Assembly (NCBI GenBank): GCA_028564705.1
Contig: JAPXFQ010002755.1
Span: 620,001 to 684,000, forward strand
Source: Apricaphanius iberus
Taxonomy: Eukaryota > Chordata > Actinopteri > Cyprinodontiformes > Aphaniidae
Length of the DNA stretch: 64,000 nt
Direction of reading: 5' to 3'
The first letter of the stretch is position 1; each line of letters starts with the position of its first letter. The notes beneath the pieces are model-generated. The model searched no databases and was not told where the DNA came from. It saw nothing but the letters and a program-made list of their open reading frames with translations. The position numbers and the translations under genes were made by a program. Shown piece by piece: positions 23,971-34,916 of this stretch.

Positions 23971-26149
23971 TGTAATTTATTATATTAAAAGGCACCCCAT
24001 AGGCTGTATAATTCTTAATGACAGTCTCCTGAATATGTGAGACCCTGTCATAAAGTGTGATCTACTACCTACAAGCCAGAGACATATTATTATTTCTGCT
24101 GAAAGACTATGTCATCCTTCGCATGCCCAGACATTATAAAAATGGTTCTGCACGCTCAAACAGCTCGTACCCTTAATGTAAAGCAGGAAAACAAAAAAGA
24201 ACACGGAAATGAAGAGACGCCTTTGATGGGAAATAATGCTAGCTGTCATCTCCCTCACACACACACATTACCAGGCCCCAACCCTAACGGACTGAAAGGA
24301 GCGGAGATTCAAGAAGAAAGGAGAAGTTGAGCCCCGGGCCTTCTGTGGGTCTCCCATATCCCAAACAGCTGGTGCTTTGCTGCAGGACACGCATAGTGAG
24401 GGTGGGCCGAATGGGCTTCCCGTGATCATTATCACTGTGACGCTACAGCACTCATGGAAAGCCTTAAATCCAAAAGAAGATTCTACACAACACAGTAACT
24501 CTATCAGGAGTTAATTACAAAGATTTTGTGTGGGTTTTCTTTAGGGCTGTTCTGTAGTTATTGATGTGTCGAGCACTAACTCATGAACTCTTTCTTTTTT
24601 ATTCCCCTTTGGGTGGTGCATATTTGTCTCCACTCGTACACACTGCAGCAGGAATGGGTCGACTAAGGGAGAGCGGCTAATTACATGCGAGTCAGCATTG
24701 CCGGATTTCCGTCCACGCTCTCTGTAGCACCTCCAGAGAGATGACAGCAAGTTGGCAAGCCCTGCATGCTGGAGGCTCCTCTTATTCTCTCCTCCATCCC
24801 TCCATCCTCTCAGGATTCCCCCGGTTAGAAGACACACTTGAGTGTTCAGACTTCCACTTTTTTTCTTTTCTTTTTTTTTTTTTTTTTTTTTTTTGCAGCA
24901 GGAGCAGCAGCACCACCCAAACTTCTGTGGGTTTTTGAGTGACACAACTGTCGCTCTCTGCCTGAGCTACAGGAGGCTGGAGGGAGTTTGCTTCCGACAC
25001 CGCTGGAAATGCTGCGAACGATCCGATGACAACTTAATCCGCCACGGTCCTACCTATTGCAGGGCTGAGCATATTAAAGCTCCTCCAGGATATGCTATGC
25101 TTCTGTGATTCATAGGTTAAGAAAGTGGGGACTTACTGTTTGATGAGTCAGGATGAGTCACCAATTATGTAAAGACGGGGAGGACATTAAACCACAATAG
25201 TGATTGTGAATTAAAATGTTAAAAAGGAGTCTTTTTAAAATTTATTTATTGCAAAATCGTGTCATGCACCATTGCCGTACGCAGACAGAAAGGGGCCTGG
25301 ATGAATCACACAGCGCGTATACTGCAGTGGATGAGGCTGTAGCTGTGTCTTAGAGTACATGAGTCATGGTTATCGTGCAGTTGCACGAGGCAAGGATTGC
25401 ACAACTTTCCCTCCTTCACGAGTAGAGCCTTGGAAGGACAACATTAGAAACAATCTTAGCTAGATAGCGGCAGGAATCCCTTGCACTGCGGTGAGCGGCA
25501 CAGATTTAGTTGTAATGGCCTCGGTGTAAAAGCTCAACATCTATTAGAAATAAGCAACCTAGTTTGGCACCATTATTATGCATTTCAAGGTAGCATTGTG
25601 CAAGGTTCGCATGTAATGACTGCAGATATCTAGAATTTTTCCATCCACTAGTTTATGACTGCACTGGATTGGAGCATCATCTGGTCCAAGACACCCTACT
25701 AAAGAAAAAGATTCTTCTTCTAGTGGTTGGGAAATAAACATGCAATCATTTATCATCAATTTAAAACTGTCTACGAGCCAAAAGCAATCTCATTGTATGC
25801 CTAAACATATGTATTTCTGTGCTTCTTATGTACATTTTCACCATTCATTTTGGTGAAGCAGGAACCATCTAAATATTAACTTTCCATTTGAAATAATTAA
25901 GTAAAAGTTGTCCTATCAAGCACTTTTGTACTCCCTCTTAAATGCCGAAAGCTTCGATCGAAGCAAAAACAAGCTCAGCAACCTTCTTGTCCCTGAGACA
26001 GCACTTAGTAGAACTACCCTCAACATCTGCATGCCTTTCCGGGTGCGTTTAACAAAATTTCCACATGTAGAAGCTCAGAGAGATTTGGTCTGTGAAGTTC
26101 AAGTGTTGCTGCAGATTCTCAGGGGGAAGTCGCTTTGAAATAAGGCCAC
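23971..26149. other. Non-coding stretch with a T24 run
   Basis: A 24-base T run (24871-24894) is followed by GCAGCAGGAGCAGCAGC, an acceptor-like context on the plus strand that I could not link to any exon. The region has more unique-looking, GC-moderate sequence than its left flank, but no coding family was recognised. Confidence 0.4.
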
Positions 26150-26600
26150 CGCTTTGGAGCTCCTGCAGAATGTTTTGAGGTCTAGACCTCCACCTCTACT
26201 CTAAGACCTTTTGTACCCTCTTGAAGGTTTTCTTCCCGCCTTCTCTGTCCACCTGCATCACTTTCCTTTCAACTTTCAACTCTGACTGGCTTCCTTGACC
26301 AAGTTAAAGAAAAGCATCCCCACAGCGCCATACTGCGACCAATGCTCCATGCTTGGGGTGGTGTGTCTGAGTGATGCCTGCTGTCCATATCTTGGCAAAA
26401 TCTTTGTCAGTTTGTCTATTCTCACACAAATAGATTGAGCTCATGAGACGTTGTCTAATAATCTAACTCCTGGCCAGTCTGCTGTCTTCTTTTGACTTCT
26501 TAGTGCTGTTTGTTCACTAATGTTCTCAAACAACTCCCCCTAAGCCTTCACAGAGGCGTTTAGTACATACTCAGATCAAATTACCGTAAAAAACTAAGCA
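26150..26600 (-). pseudogene. Tc1-like transposase fragment
   Basis: AAGAAAAGCATCCCCACAGC followed by GCTTGGGGTGGTGTGTCTGA on the plus strand is the antisense of a Tc1 transposase core, the same type as at 22300 but a different copy. No frame or inverted repeat survives. Confidence 0.6.
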
Positions 26601-27269
26601 TGTATTTGGTTTCATCCTAACTCTTGTGCTATTCGTTGGTCTGTCACATAAATCTTCAATGATAATATTATATAAAGATTGAGGTTTTAACAGCGGGAAA
26701 AAAATAACTTTTCAATAACTTTTTTAATACTTTAGTTTAAGTTCCAGTTTAACTGTATTTATGAAGCAGATTTTTAGCAACCTAAGTTGCCGCAAAGTGC
26801 TGTTCACACAAAAAGATTACATGATGAAAAGATTCCATGAAAAGATTCAATAAAATCCTAAAAACCACAAAGAAGGGAGAAAATGAAATTAGAGAATAAT
26901 GCTCAGCTGCAATGAAAAGCCAACTCAAGGGGGATGATTTTTAGGAGGGTTTTGACCCACGATGCTGTGCTGGCTTACAGAACAACTTAAAAGTGACCAA
27001 CCCAGCACATGTGTTACCAACTACATGCATCCAGCTTTTAGCCAGGATAGCACAGGCATGTCCGGCCTGTCATCAAACAACTACGGATTTCAGACAAATC
27101 AACAGGATGGACACATTTAAGGCCACCACCTCTAAATTCCGTCTCTCCGCCGTCATCTGGTTAGCATCGCGAGCTAAAGTCCCGCGACAAAACCCTAAAC
27201 AAAGACTTTTTACAACCGGCTCGAGACGATGGGGGTGAATTATTCCGTGGTGAAATTGAATTTATTAGA

Positions 27270-27320
27270 GGCGCAGATGATGATGATATTGATGATGATG
27301 ATGATGACGACTATGAGGCG
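27270..27320. repeat. (GAT)n trinucleotide tract
   Basis: An imperfect GATGATGATGATATTGATG run continues as GATGATGATGACGACTATG. It lies inside the GC-rich segment just downstream of RIMS2 exon 1. Confidence 0.85.
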
Positions 27321-27899
27321 ACGATGGCGGAAACGCTCCGCTCCACCTTAAAAAAGTGAAACCTCGGAGCGGACAGCTCCGTGGTGCTGAAACAGCTCCG
27401 AGCGACATCTGTACCAAGGCAGAGCGGGGAGAGAAACAGGGAGGGGACGGGGACGGGGGGGGGGGGGTGTCTCTGCCGACACTTTAACGCTGCAAACCAC
27501 ACACAGCACCACAAAGGACACCTGACATGATCTTTCCAGTGTCATATTGTGTAATCTCGGTGACGTTAGCGAGAGGGGGGAGAGGAGAGGTTAGGCAATT
27601 TGGCGTGCTTTCTTTTCTTTTTTTTTTTTACGTGAAAATGGCGGCCATCGCTGCTCAGCGAGCCCACTGTAGTACAGGCTATACAGTCACAAGAAAGTGC
27701 GAGGAAAAACTGCTATCAGTGCCGTATTAAAGAACGACACCCTGCTGTGTAGATGAAACCTTTGCGAGGGAAAAGTTGATGGTTGGACCGGATGTCGGCG
27801 GAAGAGAGGGGGGTTCCCACTGATAGAGGATAAAACAAAACCCCAAACAAGCCATAAACAGCGGCATTCTCTCGTTATTTCCGCCTTATTCTTTCTTAC

Positions 27900-28093
27900 T
27901 TTAACATAGACTGTTCCTTAGCCTCCTCCTTCTTCTGTCGGTCCATGACACCGAGGATGATCTTCCTCTCCTCCTCGGTGAGGTGGCTGAGGTCCGGCAT
28001 CTCGGGCATGGCGCCGGCCGCTGAAGGAGCAGCGGCGGCGGCGGTGGCGGCAGCAGGGCCGGGGCCGCCCCGGGGCCCGAGTGGAGCAGACAT
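27900..28093 (-). CDS. rims2: RIMS2, first coding exon (partial gene)
   Basis: RIMS2 encodes a presynaptic active-zone scaffold that links Rab3 vesicles, Munc13 and calcium channels. This exon gives the first 64 residues plus two bases. It starts MSAPLGPRGG, has an alanine-rich insert at about residues 13-28, then PEMPDLSHLTEEERKII and MDRQKKEEAKEQ, the start of the Rab3-binding helix that precedes the FYVE-type zinc finger. The exon ends in a clean donor, GTAAGAAAG (27899 downward), splitting a lysine codon. RIMS1 starts differently (its helix reads EERNIIMAV), and DCAF13 next door matches the RIMS2 neighbourhood, so RIMS2 is favoured. Which teleost duplicate (a or b) cannot be decided. No second exon, which should encode the rest of the helix and the zinc finger, occurs between 1 and 27899, so intron 1 exceeds 27.8 kb or this promoter feeds a distant exon. 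Confidence 0.9.
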
Positions 28094-28550
28094 CTTAAAT
28101 CAAACGATGGCTAAAAAAAAAAAAGAAGATCAAATTAAAATAAATAAATGAACGATAAAGGTAAAAAAATATAAAAAATAAAAAAACAGAATTGTTTTTA
28201 TTCGTCTGGTAAATGTAAACTCGTGGTCGGGTGATGGAGAGGAAGGCACACATGGCATGACGTCCGAGTAAGCTGTGTAATCATGCACATTTTAGAGCGC
28301 ACTCTGCTGCAGAAACAAGTGTCAAAAATGTTCATCCCGCAGCTGTTAAAGCTTCACGTTGCGGGATAACAAGAGTCAAGCTGATGCAGAACTGGAACGC
28401 CAAAATGGATTTCCTACTCGACAACATTTCTAAAAGAAAAACACTGAATCAGATGCCCTGGAAAGAGTCCCAGGTAGTAGGTTCTAACCCTCGAATAGTA
28501 AATCCAAGCCTACTCAATCCAGGTTAAAGGGGGGTAGGGGTAGGTCGTGA

Positions 28551-28566
28551 GGGGGGGGGGGGGGGG
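28551..28566. repeat. G16 homopolymer
   Basis: A run of 16 G lies about 460 bp upstream of the RIMS2 ATG. In the RIMS2 sense strand it is a C run. Confidence 0.9.
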
Positions 28567-28818
28567 TCTGAAAATACAGAGTGTAAAAGAATAACGCTTG
28601 CCTTTTATTTAGCAGACATGGTAAATCCTGTCTAACCCATCGCTGCCATCCTTTATAGGGCTTTCACTCGCATGTTGGAATAAGAGATGCCCGCCGCGTC
28701 CTTGTTTGCTTTCCTTAGGGAGCCCTGAACCCCCCTCTGTCACTCTGTTTGGCTCGCTTTCCTCCAACTTGGTAATTCTGGGAGATTTCTTAAATGCACA
28801 AAAATGGATGCAATGATG

Positions 28819-28872
<54 letters not shown>

Positions 28873-28873
28873 G
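28819..28873. repeat. (GA)n microsatellite
   Basis: A nearly perfect GA tract with two single-base interruptions is followed by an A run (28875-28888). In RIMS2 orientation it is (TC)n, about 730 bp upstream of the ATG, probably promoter or 5' UTR. Confidence 0.93.
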
Positions 28874-29200
28874 CAAAAAAAAAAAAAATACAGCCAGAAA
28901 AAGGGGGCGGGGCGGTGGAAACGTAGAAGGACGCGCTGGATGTTCATTGACAGCAGGCGGACCGGACGGTGGGCGCTAAAACACGGAGTGGAGGGACGGG
29001 GTGCAGCTGGAGCAGCAGCCGTAGCTGGGAGAGCTTATGCATATTTCATAAGCAGATCATGGGCACTGACAGAGGGACAAATGCGGAGTATGACTAGTGA
29101 CGGCGGCTGTAGCTGTAGGTGCGGCAGAGCGGTTCCGGTCAGTGGTTTTATACGCGCTCCGCAACACCCACGGGCCTTTTGTCGTCAGCTGATGGTGACA

Positions 29201-30369
29201 AATTCTGCGTGAAAGGAAACAAAGCTCAAACAGGGAAGGACAGCTGTTTTTTGTTTATTTTTTATTTTTTTTATTTTGGGTGGGTAAATCGTGACAAATA
29301 AAACAAGATGATTCGATAATGCAACTTGGAAATGCAAAGACGGCAGCTGGATAATTACTTTTAAATGTAAAACAGAAGCAGGGACGGTGCAAAGTTTAAT
29401 GAGGCTTTGGGTAGAGTTTTAGCTGGATGCCCCTTTCCAACAAAAAAAGTCATAGTTTTTCCAGATATCTTATTTTCCACATATTTTTCCAGAAAAAAAA
29501 TTGAAATTCTCTGTCACAAAAGTCTTAAGATTACAGGTTAAGAGACACATATTTTTAGATTAATTTCAGATATGTTCTGGGGGGGGCGTAATTCTCTGAT
29601 GTAGAAAGGATGAAAAATTGCAAGAAAAAACAAAGAAATGTATATGATTAAAGGCATACATTTTTTATATCTAAACTAAGATATTTTCTGACATTGTGAA
29701 GTCAAAAAATACAAGTGTTAATGAAAATACTTTAATCTCAGACTTTCTGAGTTTCTTAGGTGGAAATGTACTCCTAAATATATTTTTGTTTTGTTTACAA
29801 TGGCCTTAATACTTTGTTGTATGCACCCACATTCTGAATATAAAATATTGATTCATAATGCAATGAAGACATGAGGAGTTGTTCTTTTTTCAGTTATTAT
29901 TATTTATGTTTTGGCCCATTTAACCAAAATATTAAAGTAATGATCTTAAAGAGGCACTCCAAATTTAATCCTGGAGTCTTTAGAGCATGCTAGGGTTCTC
30001 TCCAGGTACTCCAGCTTCCTCCAACCGTGTATAAACATGACCGCTAATGAGATTCATTTTCAAATCTTGTAATTAAAAAAACATTAAATACATATATTTT
30101 TAGAATTAATCACAAGTATCAGTTTTATTCCTGAAAACTGCTGTGTCCCAACCTTGTTCCTATAGTAAACTGCCCTGTATGTTTTGGAGGATTCCCTCCT
30201 GCAGCACACCTGAATTCATTTGATGACTGATTAACAGGCCTATGTTGAACTGTAATCATCTGAAGGGGGTAAGGCAGGGAAAGATCTAAAACACGCAGGG
30301 CAGCGCACCTTGTGGACCAGAGTTGGGAAACACCGACTTACAATAAGCTGCATTTTGCCAATCAAATTC
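29201..30369. other. RIMS2-DCAF13 intergenic or RIMS2 upstream DNA
   Basis: AT-rich, without recognisable exon. A segment near 30160-30330 (CCCTCCTGCAGCACACCTGA) resembles a dispersed fish repeat but could not be classified. Confidence 0.4.
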
Positions 30370-33060
30370 AATTTCGAAGACACTTTATTGATTCAAGAGG
30401 TACATTTAGTGTCATTGTAGCTCATAGTTTTCATTCATTCATTCATTCATTCATATTCTTTATTAGAGTGTCATGCACAGAATTTGTGCCCAGCCCCCAT
30501 GGACTTATAAGACACTGACATTACAAATGAGAAGATGACCATATACCCTTATAAACAATATCATCACATCTTGGGATAGAGTGTACTTTGCCTTAAAGTC
30601 CAAGCTTTCTCCGCAAAATGTCGCCACACTAAACCAGTCTTTACAAAACAACCAGCCCAACATTTCCCCTTCAGACAACCAAAATAAGTCAGGATTTTTA
30701 CATTGAATCTTTTCAAACAGAGCATTTCTCAGATCATTATACACAGGACAATAAAACATAAAACGAAATTCATCCTCAACCAAACTTAAATCTCAGACAG
30801 CAAGGAGCCGATCGTCCTCAGGAACCCCTTTATACCGACCCACCTCCACCTCCAAGGCCAGCACTCCTGCTCTGAGCTGTGCACACAGGGATCTCTGTGT
30901 CCTTTTTAAATTACAAATCACATAGGGCTCTGTGGAAAAACAGTCTTTGAACTGCACATACGTTCTGAGTTTAGGTTTGTTTAACATTTCAAACTCCCAT
31001 TGCTTTTCATAAATGTCAAATAATATTTATTTGATAATGGGTATTTAAAATTGTAAATTATTCTGAAACAAAGTTTGTAAATTAACTTTATATGATATCT
31101 CATGAACATCCTTAGTCCAGGGTTGGCCGTTTGGCTTTATCCCAGTTAAAGACTTTCCTGGTAAATCTATACTCAGGTAAGCCCAGCAGGCGGTTCCACA
31201 ATCTTATCACTTCAACCCTTTTGCCTCACCACACAAGGCTCCCAACCCATGTCTGCATCTACAGCTACCTCAGGGGTGAACCTGTGAAAACAGAGAAAAC
31301 AACGTAAAGCTCTATGCTGAACGGAGTTACACTCAGGACCCTCCATGAATCCCCTTACCCAAGCAGCATAAAACAACACAGGTGCAACCCTAAAATCATA
31401 CATCCGTGTAAATATAGGGAAACTCAACTCAGGACATACCTTCATCTTATTAATCACAGACCCCAATGCCCTTCCAATGGATACCCCTGTCCCCAGAAAA
31501 CCTAATATTTTCTTGAAAAACAAAGCCATGGTACTTATATGTCGTAGAATAGCTCAGCAATGTTTGACCAAAATGGAATGCAAAACCACTTTGGCAGGTA
31601 GACGGCTTTCTAAAATGCACAATTCGTGTTTCCTCTGAATTAATAGTGAGTCTCCATTTGGTACACCAATCATTCATAATATTCAACATTTTTTGCAACT
31701 CAATTTCTTTTTCAGCAATCAACACAATATCGTCAGCGTATAAGAGAATACTAAGATCAAGGCCTTCAATGGTTATTCCCAGATTTGCCATTTTAATTTC
31801 TTGAGCCAAATCATTAACATAAAGAGCAAATAACGTTGGAGAGAGAACATCTCCTTGTTTTACTGCAAACTGAGTAGGAAACCAACCAGTCCTTAATTCA
31901 TTCACCTGAACACAAGCTACTGGTGCCTTATACAGTGCTTTAATTGATTTATAGAATTAACCATTAATCCCATAATTAATTAATACTCCAGAAGGTCTCT
32001 GTTTATCCAATCAAACGCTTTTTTAAAATCAACAAAACAAACAAATGTACTTTTTCCCTCCTGCAACCGTTCTCTCACCGCGGATGATAGGACATAGATG
32101 TGGTCAATACATGCCCTATTTTTCCTGAATCCATTCTGCTCATCAACCAGTATTTGGTTCTCTTCGATATACTCACAGAGCCGTTTGTTCAGAATGGCAG
32201 AATAAACTTTATAAACCGTACTCAATAAACTTATGCCTCTGTAATTTAAAGGTATTCTGGGGTCAGCCTGAGAAGACTTGGGGATTGGCTGAATGATGGA
32301 TTTATACCACCCTGATGGAATGACACCCCTACAAAAACAAATTTTAAACAAACAGTGCAAAGTATTAAAAAGCTTGGGGCATTTAAGGAACTTCATTTGT
32401 CAATTCATCCACTCCCACAGCTTTTTGCTATTTAATTTTTTTCAATTACCTTCTGTACCTCCGCCAAAGTAATGCCACTGTTTAACACGTTATTTGTTGA
32501 GAGCAGTGGGGAACAAATGTATGTCTTGCCAGAAGTATTTAGGATTACTATTTTGAAACTGCTCCCACTGAAGAACTTTCCCCCTCCTATAACGCCTTTT
32601 GTAAGCTCTGAGCTTTTTATCAAACTCAGATTGACCACTTCTAAAAGCTCTGTCTAACTCCTGCCTTGAGGAGGGATCTTTACATTTCAGGTATTTTTTC
32701 TCAGCCATTCGAAGACTTTGCCGCATACTCTGCAATTCACTATTCCAGTATGGCCGTTTGATTTTATACTGCCTTTGTTCAGTTCTACAATGCATTTCAA
32801 TTTTTGGTCCGTATTTACTAATTTCTTGATTTAATACCATACAGAGACGTTCATGACAATAATTCATATTGTCCTGTGTTTTTTCTCCAAGTTGTAATTC
32901 CTCCCTAATGACATTTAAAGTATTATCACAAACTTCAGAATCAAGAAAATTATCATGTAGCTTTCTTATCAACCTTTTAGATTGTATACCAAATTCAATA
33001 TCATTCCCCACACACAGAGTCTGCTTTGTTTGAAAACGCAGATAAAGCAGCAATTAATTC
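30370..33060 (-). mobile_element. Non-LTR retrotransposon (LINE), degenerate
   Basis: Consecutive minus-strand frames form one retrotransposon. 32490-33053 is a charged linker (KIKRPYWNSELQSMRQSL; KAYKRRYRRG-like). 31980-32396 holds RT motifs (PLNYRGISLLSTVYKVYSAI; QNGFRKNRACIDHIYVL; CFVDFKKAFDWINRDLL). 31450-31905 holds QGDVLSPTLFALYVNDLAQ and the catalytic LLYADDIVLIAE. 30505-30987 is the C-terminal region (EDEFRFMFYCPVYNDLR). Frameshifts and stops divide it, and the 5' endonuclease is absent. The 3' end reaches an (ATTC)n tract at 30430-30454. The clade is unclear; the RT is unlike the L2-type one at 51780-53616. Confidence 0.85.
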
Positions 33061-34420
33061 TTCAGGTAATTGTTGTACGTTAGATCATTATGGCTGTGGG
33101 CAGGAAAGATTTCCTGTGATGGTGTGTGTTCCAGCAAAAAGTAAGACGCCTCCAACTGAAGACACTTTATTGCTGTAGGATGGTCTCAGTAAGAGGATGC
33201 TGAGGGTTGCCCACAATCATCTGGATTTTCTGAAGAGTCCTGTGCGTCATCATTTCCAGATGCTCCACAGTCGTCACCAGAACAGAACTAGCCTCCTTCA
33301 AATTTTTTTTAAGCCCGTCTCTGATGCTGCTATCTCAACCAATCATGGGAGAAGATATTACGCTCTCTAAAATGGACTTGTAGACTCGCTGCAAACCTTA
33401 AAGGACCTGAACCCCTTTAAGAAGTCTGCTCTGTTCCTTCTTGTAGACAGCTTCACTGTTCAGTTTCCTGTCTACTTTGTTATCCAGGTGAACTCTGAGG
33501 TATTTATACTCCTCCACCACCTCCACCTCTTCTCCCACAATGGAAACTGTGTTTGACTTATCCCTGTATCTTCTGAATTCTACAATCCTCTTCCTGTTTC
33601 GTTCACAATTCAAGGTAGGAGGGTCGTTTCCACACCATGCCACAAAGCTCTCCGTATTCAACTTATTGTCCATCTCTATCATCTAAATCAGTCTCTGATT
33701 TGTACTCCAAGTCTGAGGTGTAGAGTGGAAAGGAGTGGTGAGAGTACAGTCCCCTGTGCTGCTGACCACCTGGTAGTCAGGTAGTCTGATTTTGCACTGA
33801 TCACCCACACTCATGTATATATCAACCTGTTAATTTCATTTGATTTTTATTAAATCCCTAATGATTTAAAATCTGTTCCCATTTTTTGGCATTACATTTT
33901 TCTGATTCTGATCAGAGATTGAGTTTTAAACTAAGCAAATCAGGTTGACTTGTGTTAAATGCACAGGAGAAATGAAAGAACATGATCGTCACAGTGCTGC
34001 CCGCTTTGTCCAGAGAACAGTGGGTTGGCTTTAGCAAGTTGATAATGCCATCTCCTTCGCCTCTATGATAAGCAAACTGCAGCAGGTCCTGTTATGTTCT
34101 TGTTTGCTTAGTCAGGTGGGGCAACAGGAGTCTCTTCACAACTTTCATGATGTAGGTTGTCAAGACAACAGATTTGAGTCATTGATGACAGTTTTTTTTG
34201 TACTGGAACAAGGCAGTATGTCTTCTACAACACTGGAACCTTCTCCTGGGTCAGGCTAAGGTTGTAGAGGAGAGTTGCTCTGCATGGGCCTTTAGGGCTC
34301 CTGGGCTGACACCATCTGGACTTGCAGCTTTGTTCTGGTTCTGCCTCGTCACCTGACTTCTAGAAACGGACAGGTGGGAGGGGGAGGCAAAGGGAGACGC
34401 TGCATCTCCTGACTTGGTTC
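33061..34420 (-). mobile_element. L2/CR1-type LINE remnant
   Basis: On the minus strand, 33960-34330 encodes RT pieces (NLSLTQEKVPVL, HVMKVVKRLLLPHLTK and LLQFAYHRGEGDGIINLL), and 33398-33682 encodes NTESFVAWCGND, VSIVGEEVEVVEEYKYLRVH and DNKVDRKLNSEAVYKK, diagnostic of a common fish L2-like family. Its 3' tail (33070-33200) directly abuts the preceding LINE. The RT core with the catalytic Asp pair is lost. Confidence 0.75.
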
Positions 34421-34679
34421 AAGACGAATTTGGGAAAAATCCTGCCCACCTGTACATTCTCTGCTTAAATCGGATTAAGAATCAGACATGAACAAACACC
34501 CAAGTGTACAGAATATAAAGACAAGCAAAATGAATCAATTATTATTCAAGACCTTATTTTAATATGATCTTCAGGCTTCATTGAGATTGAGCTTTAATTG
34601 CATAGCCACAATTCTTCAAATATGAAAAAAGGACAACTGGTTGAGATTGATGAAGGAATAAAATCCTTTGAGAACCAGA

Positions 34680-34685
34680 TTTATT
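34680..34685 (-). terminator. Candidate DCAF13 poly(A) signal
   Basis: AATAAA on the minus strand, about 230 nt beyond the DCAF13 stop codon. It is the nearest canonical hexamer; use is not proven. Confidence 0.5.
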
Positions 34686-34916
34686 TTAGCAAACTGTAAT
34701 ATTTAAATCCATCATAAAAAACTCCAGTAAAGTCTTTCACTTTGAACATCCACCTGGTTCATGTGTATTTACAGTAAACCTGCTCCACATTCACATGACA
34801 GGTAGTTTTACTCTCGTTTCTCATCCACGTGTTAAAATCCTTGCAGCAAGAGGCATTCACAGCGTCTCCTCTTCTGGTCGCCAAGCAGGAAGTCCCTCCT
34901 CCATCACGAGCTGGAT

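Larger units (their letters stand above)
27100..29200 (-). promoter_or_regulatory. GC/CpG-rich RIMS2 5' region
   Basis: Local GC and CpG content rise sharply around RIMS2 exon 1, as expected for the promoter of a neuronal housekeeping-style first exon. Two YY1-like sites (AAAATGGCGGC at 27635-27645 and GACGATGGCGG at about 27322) lie downstream of exon 1 in intron 1. Upstream of the ATG, in transcript orientation, are C-rich and (TC)n tracts. The transcription start cannot be placed from sequence alone. Confidence 0.55.

Noticed and set aside
24842..25108. Acceptor-like T24-GCAG followed by an open frame
   Set aside because: The poly-T run is probably a simple repeat, the peptide resembles nothing known, and no matching donor exon was found.
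27640..27730. Short plus-strand frame MAAIAAQRAHCSTG... after an AAAATGGCGGCC start
   Set aside because: Thirty codons without known homology; the ATG context is more likely a YY1-type binding site in a CpG-rich region.
27945..28151. Plus-strand frame over RIMS2 exon 1
   Set aside because: Antisense of the alanine-rich RIMS2 exon; the minus frame matches RIMS2 and has a proper donor.
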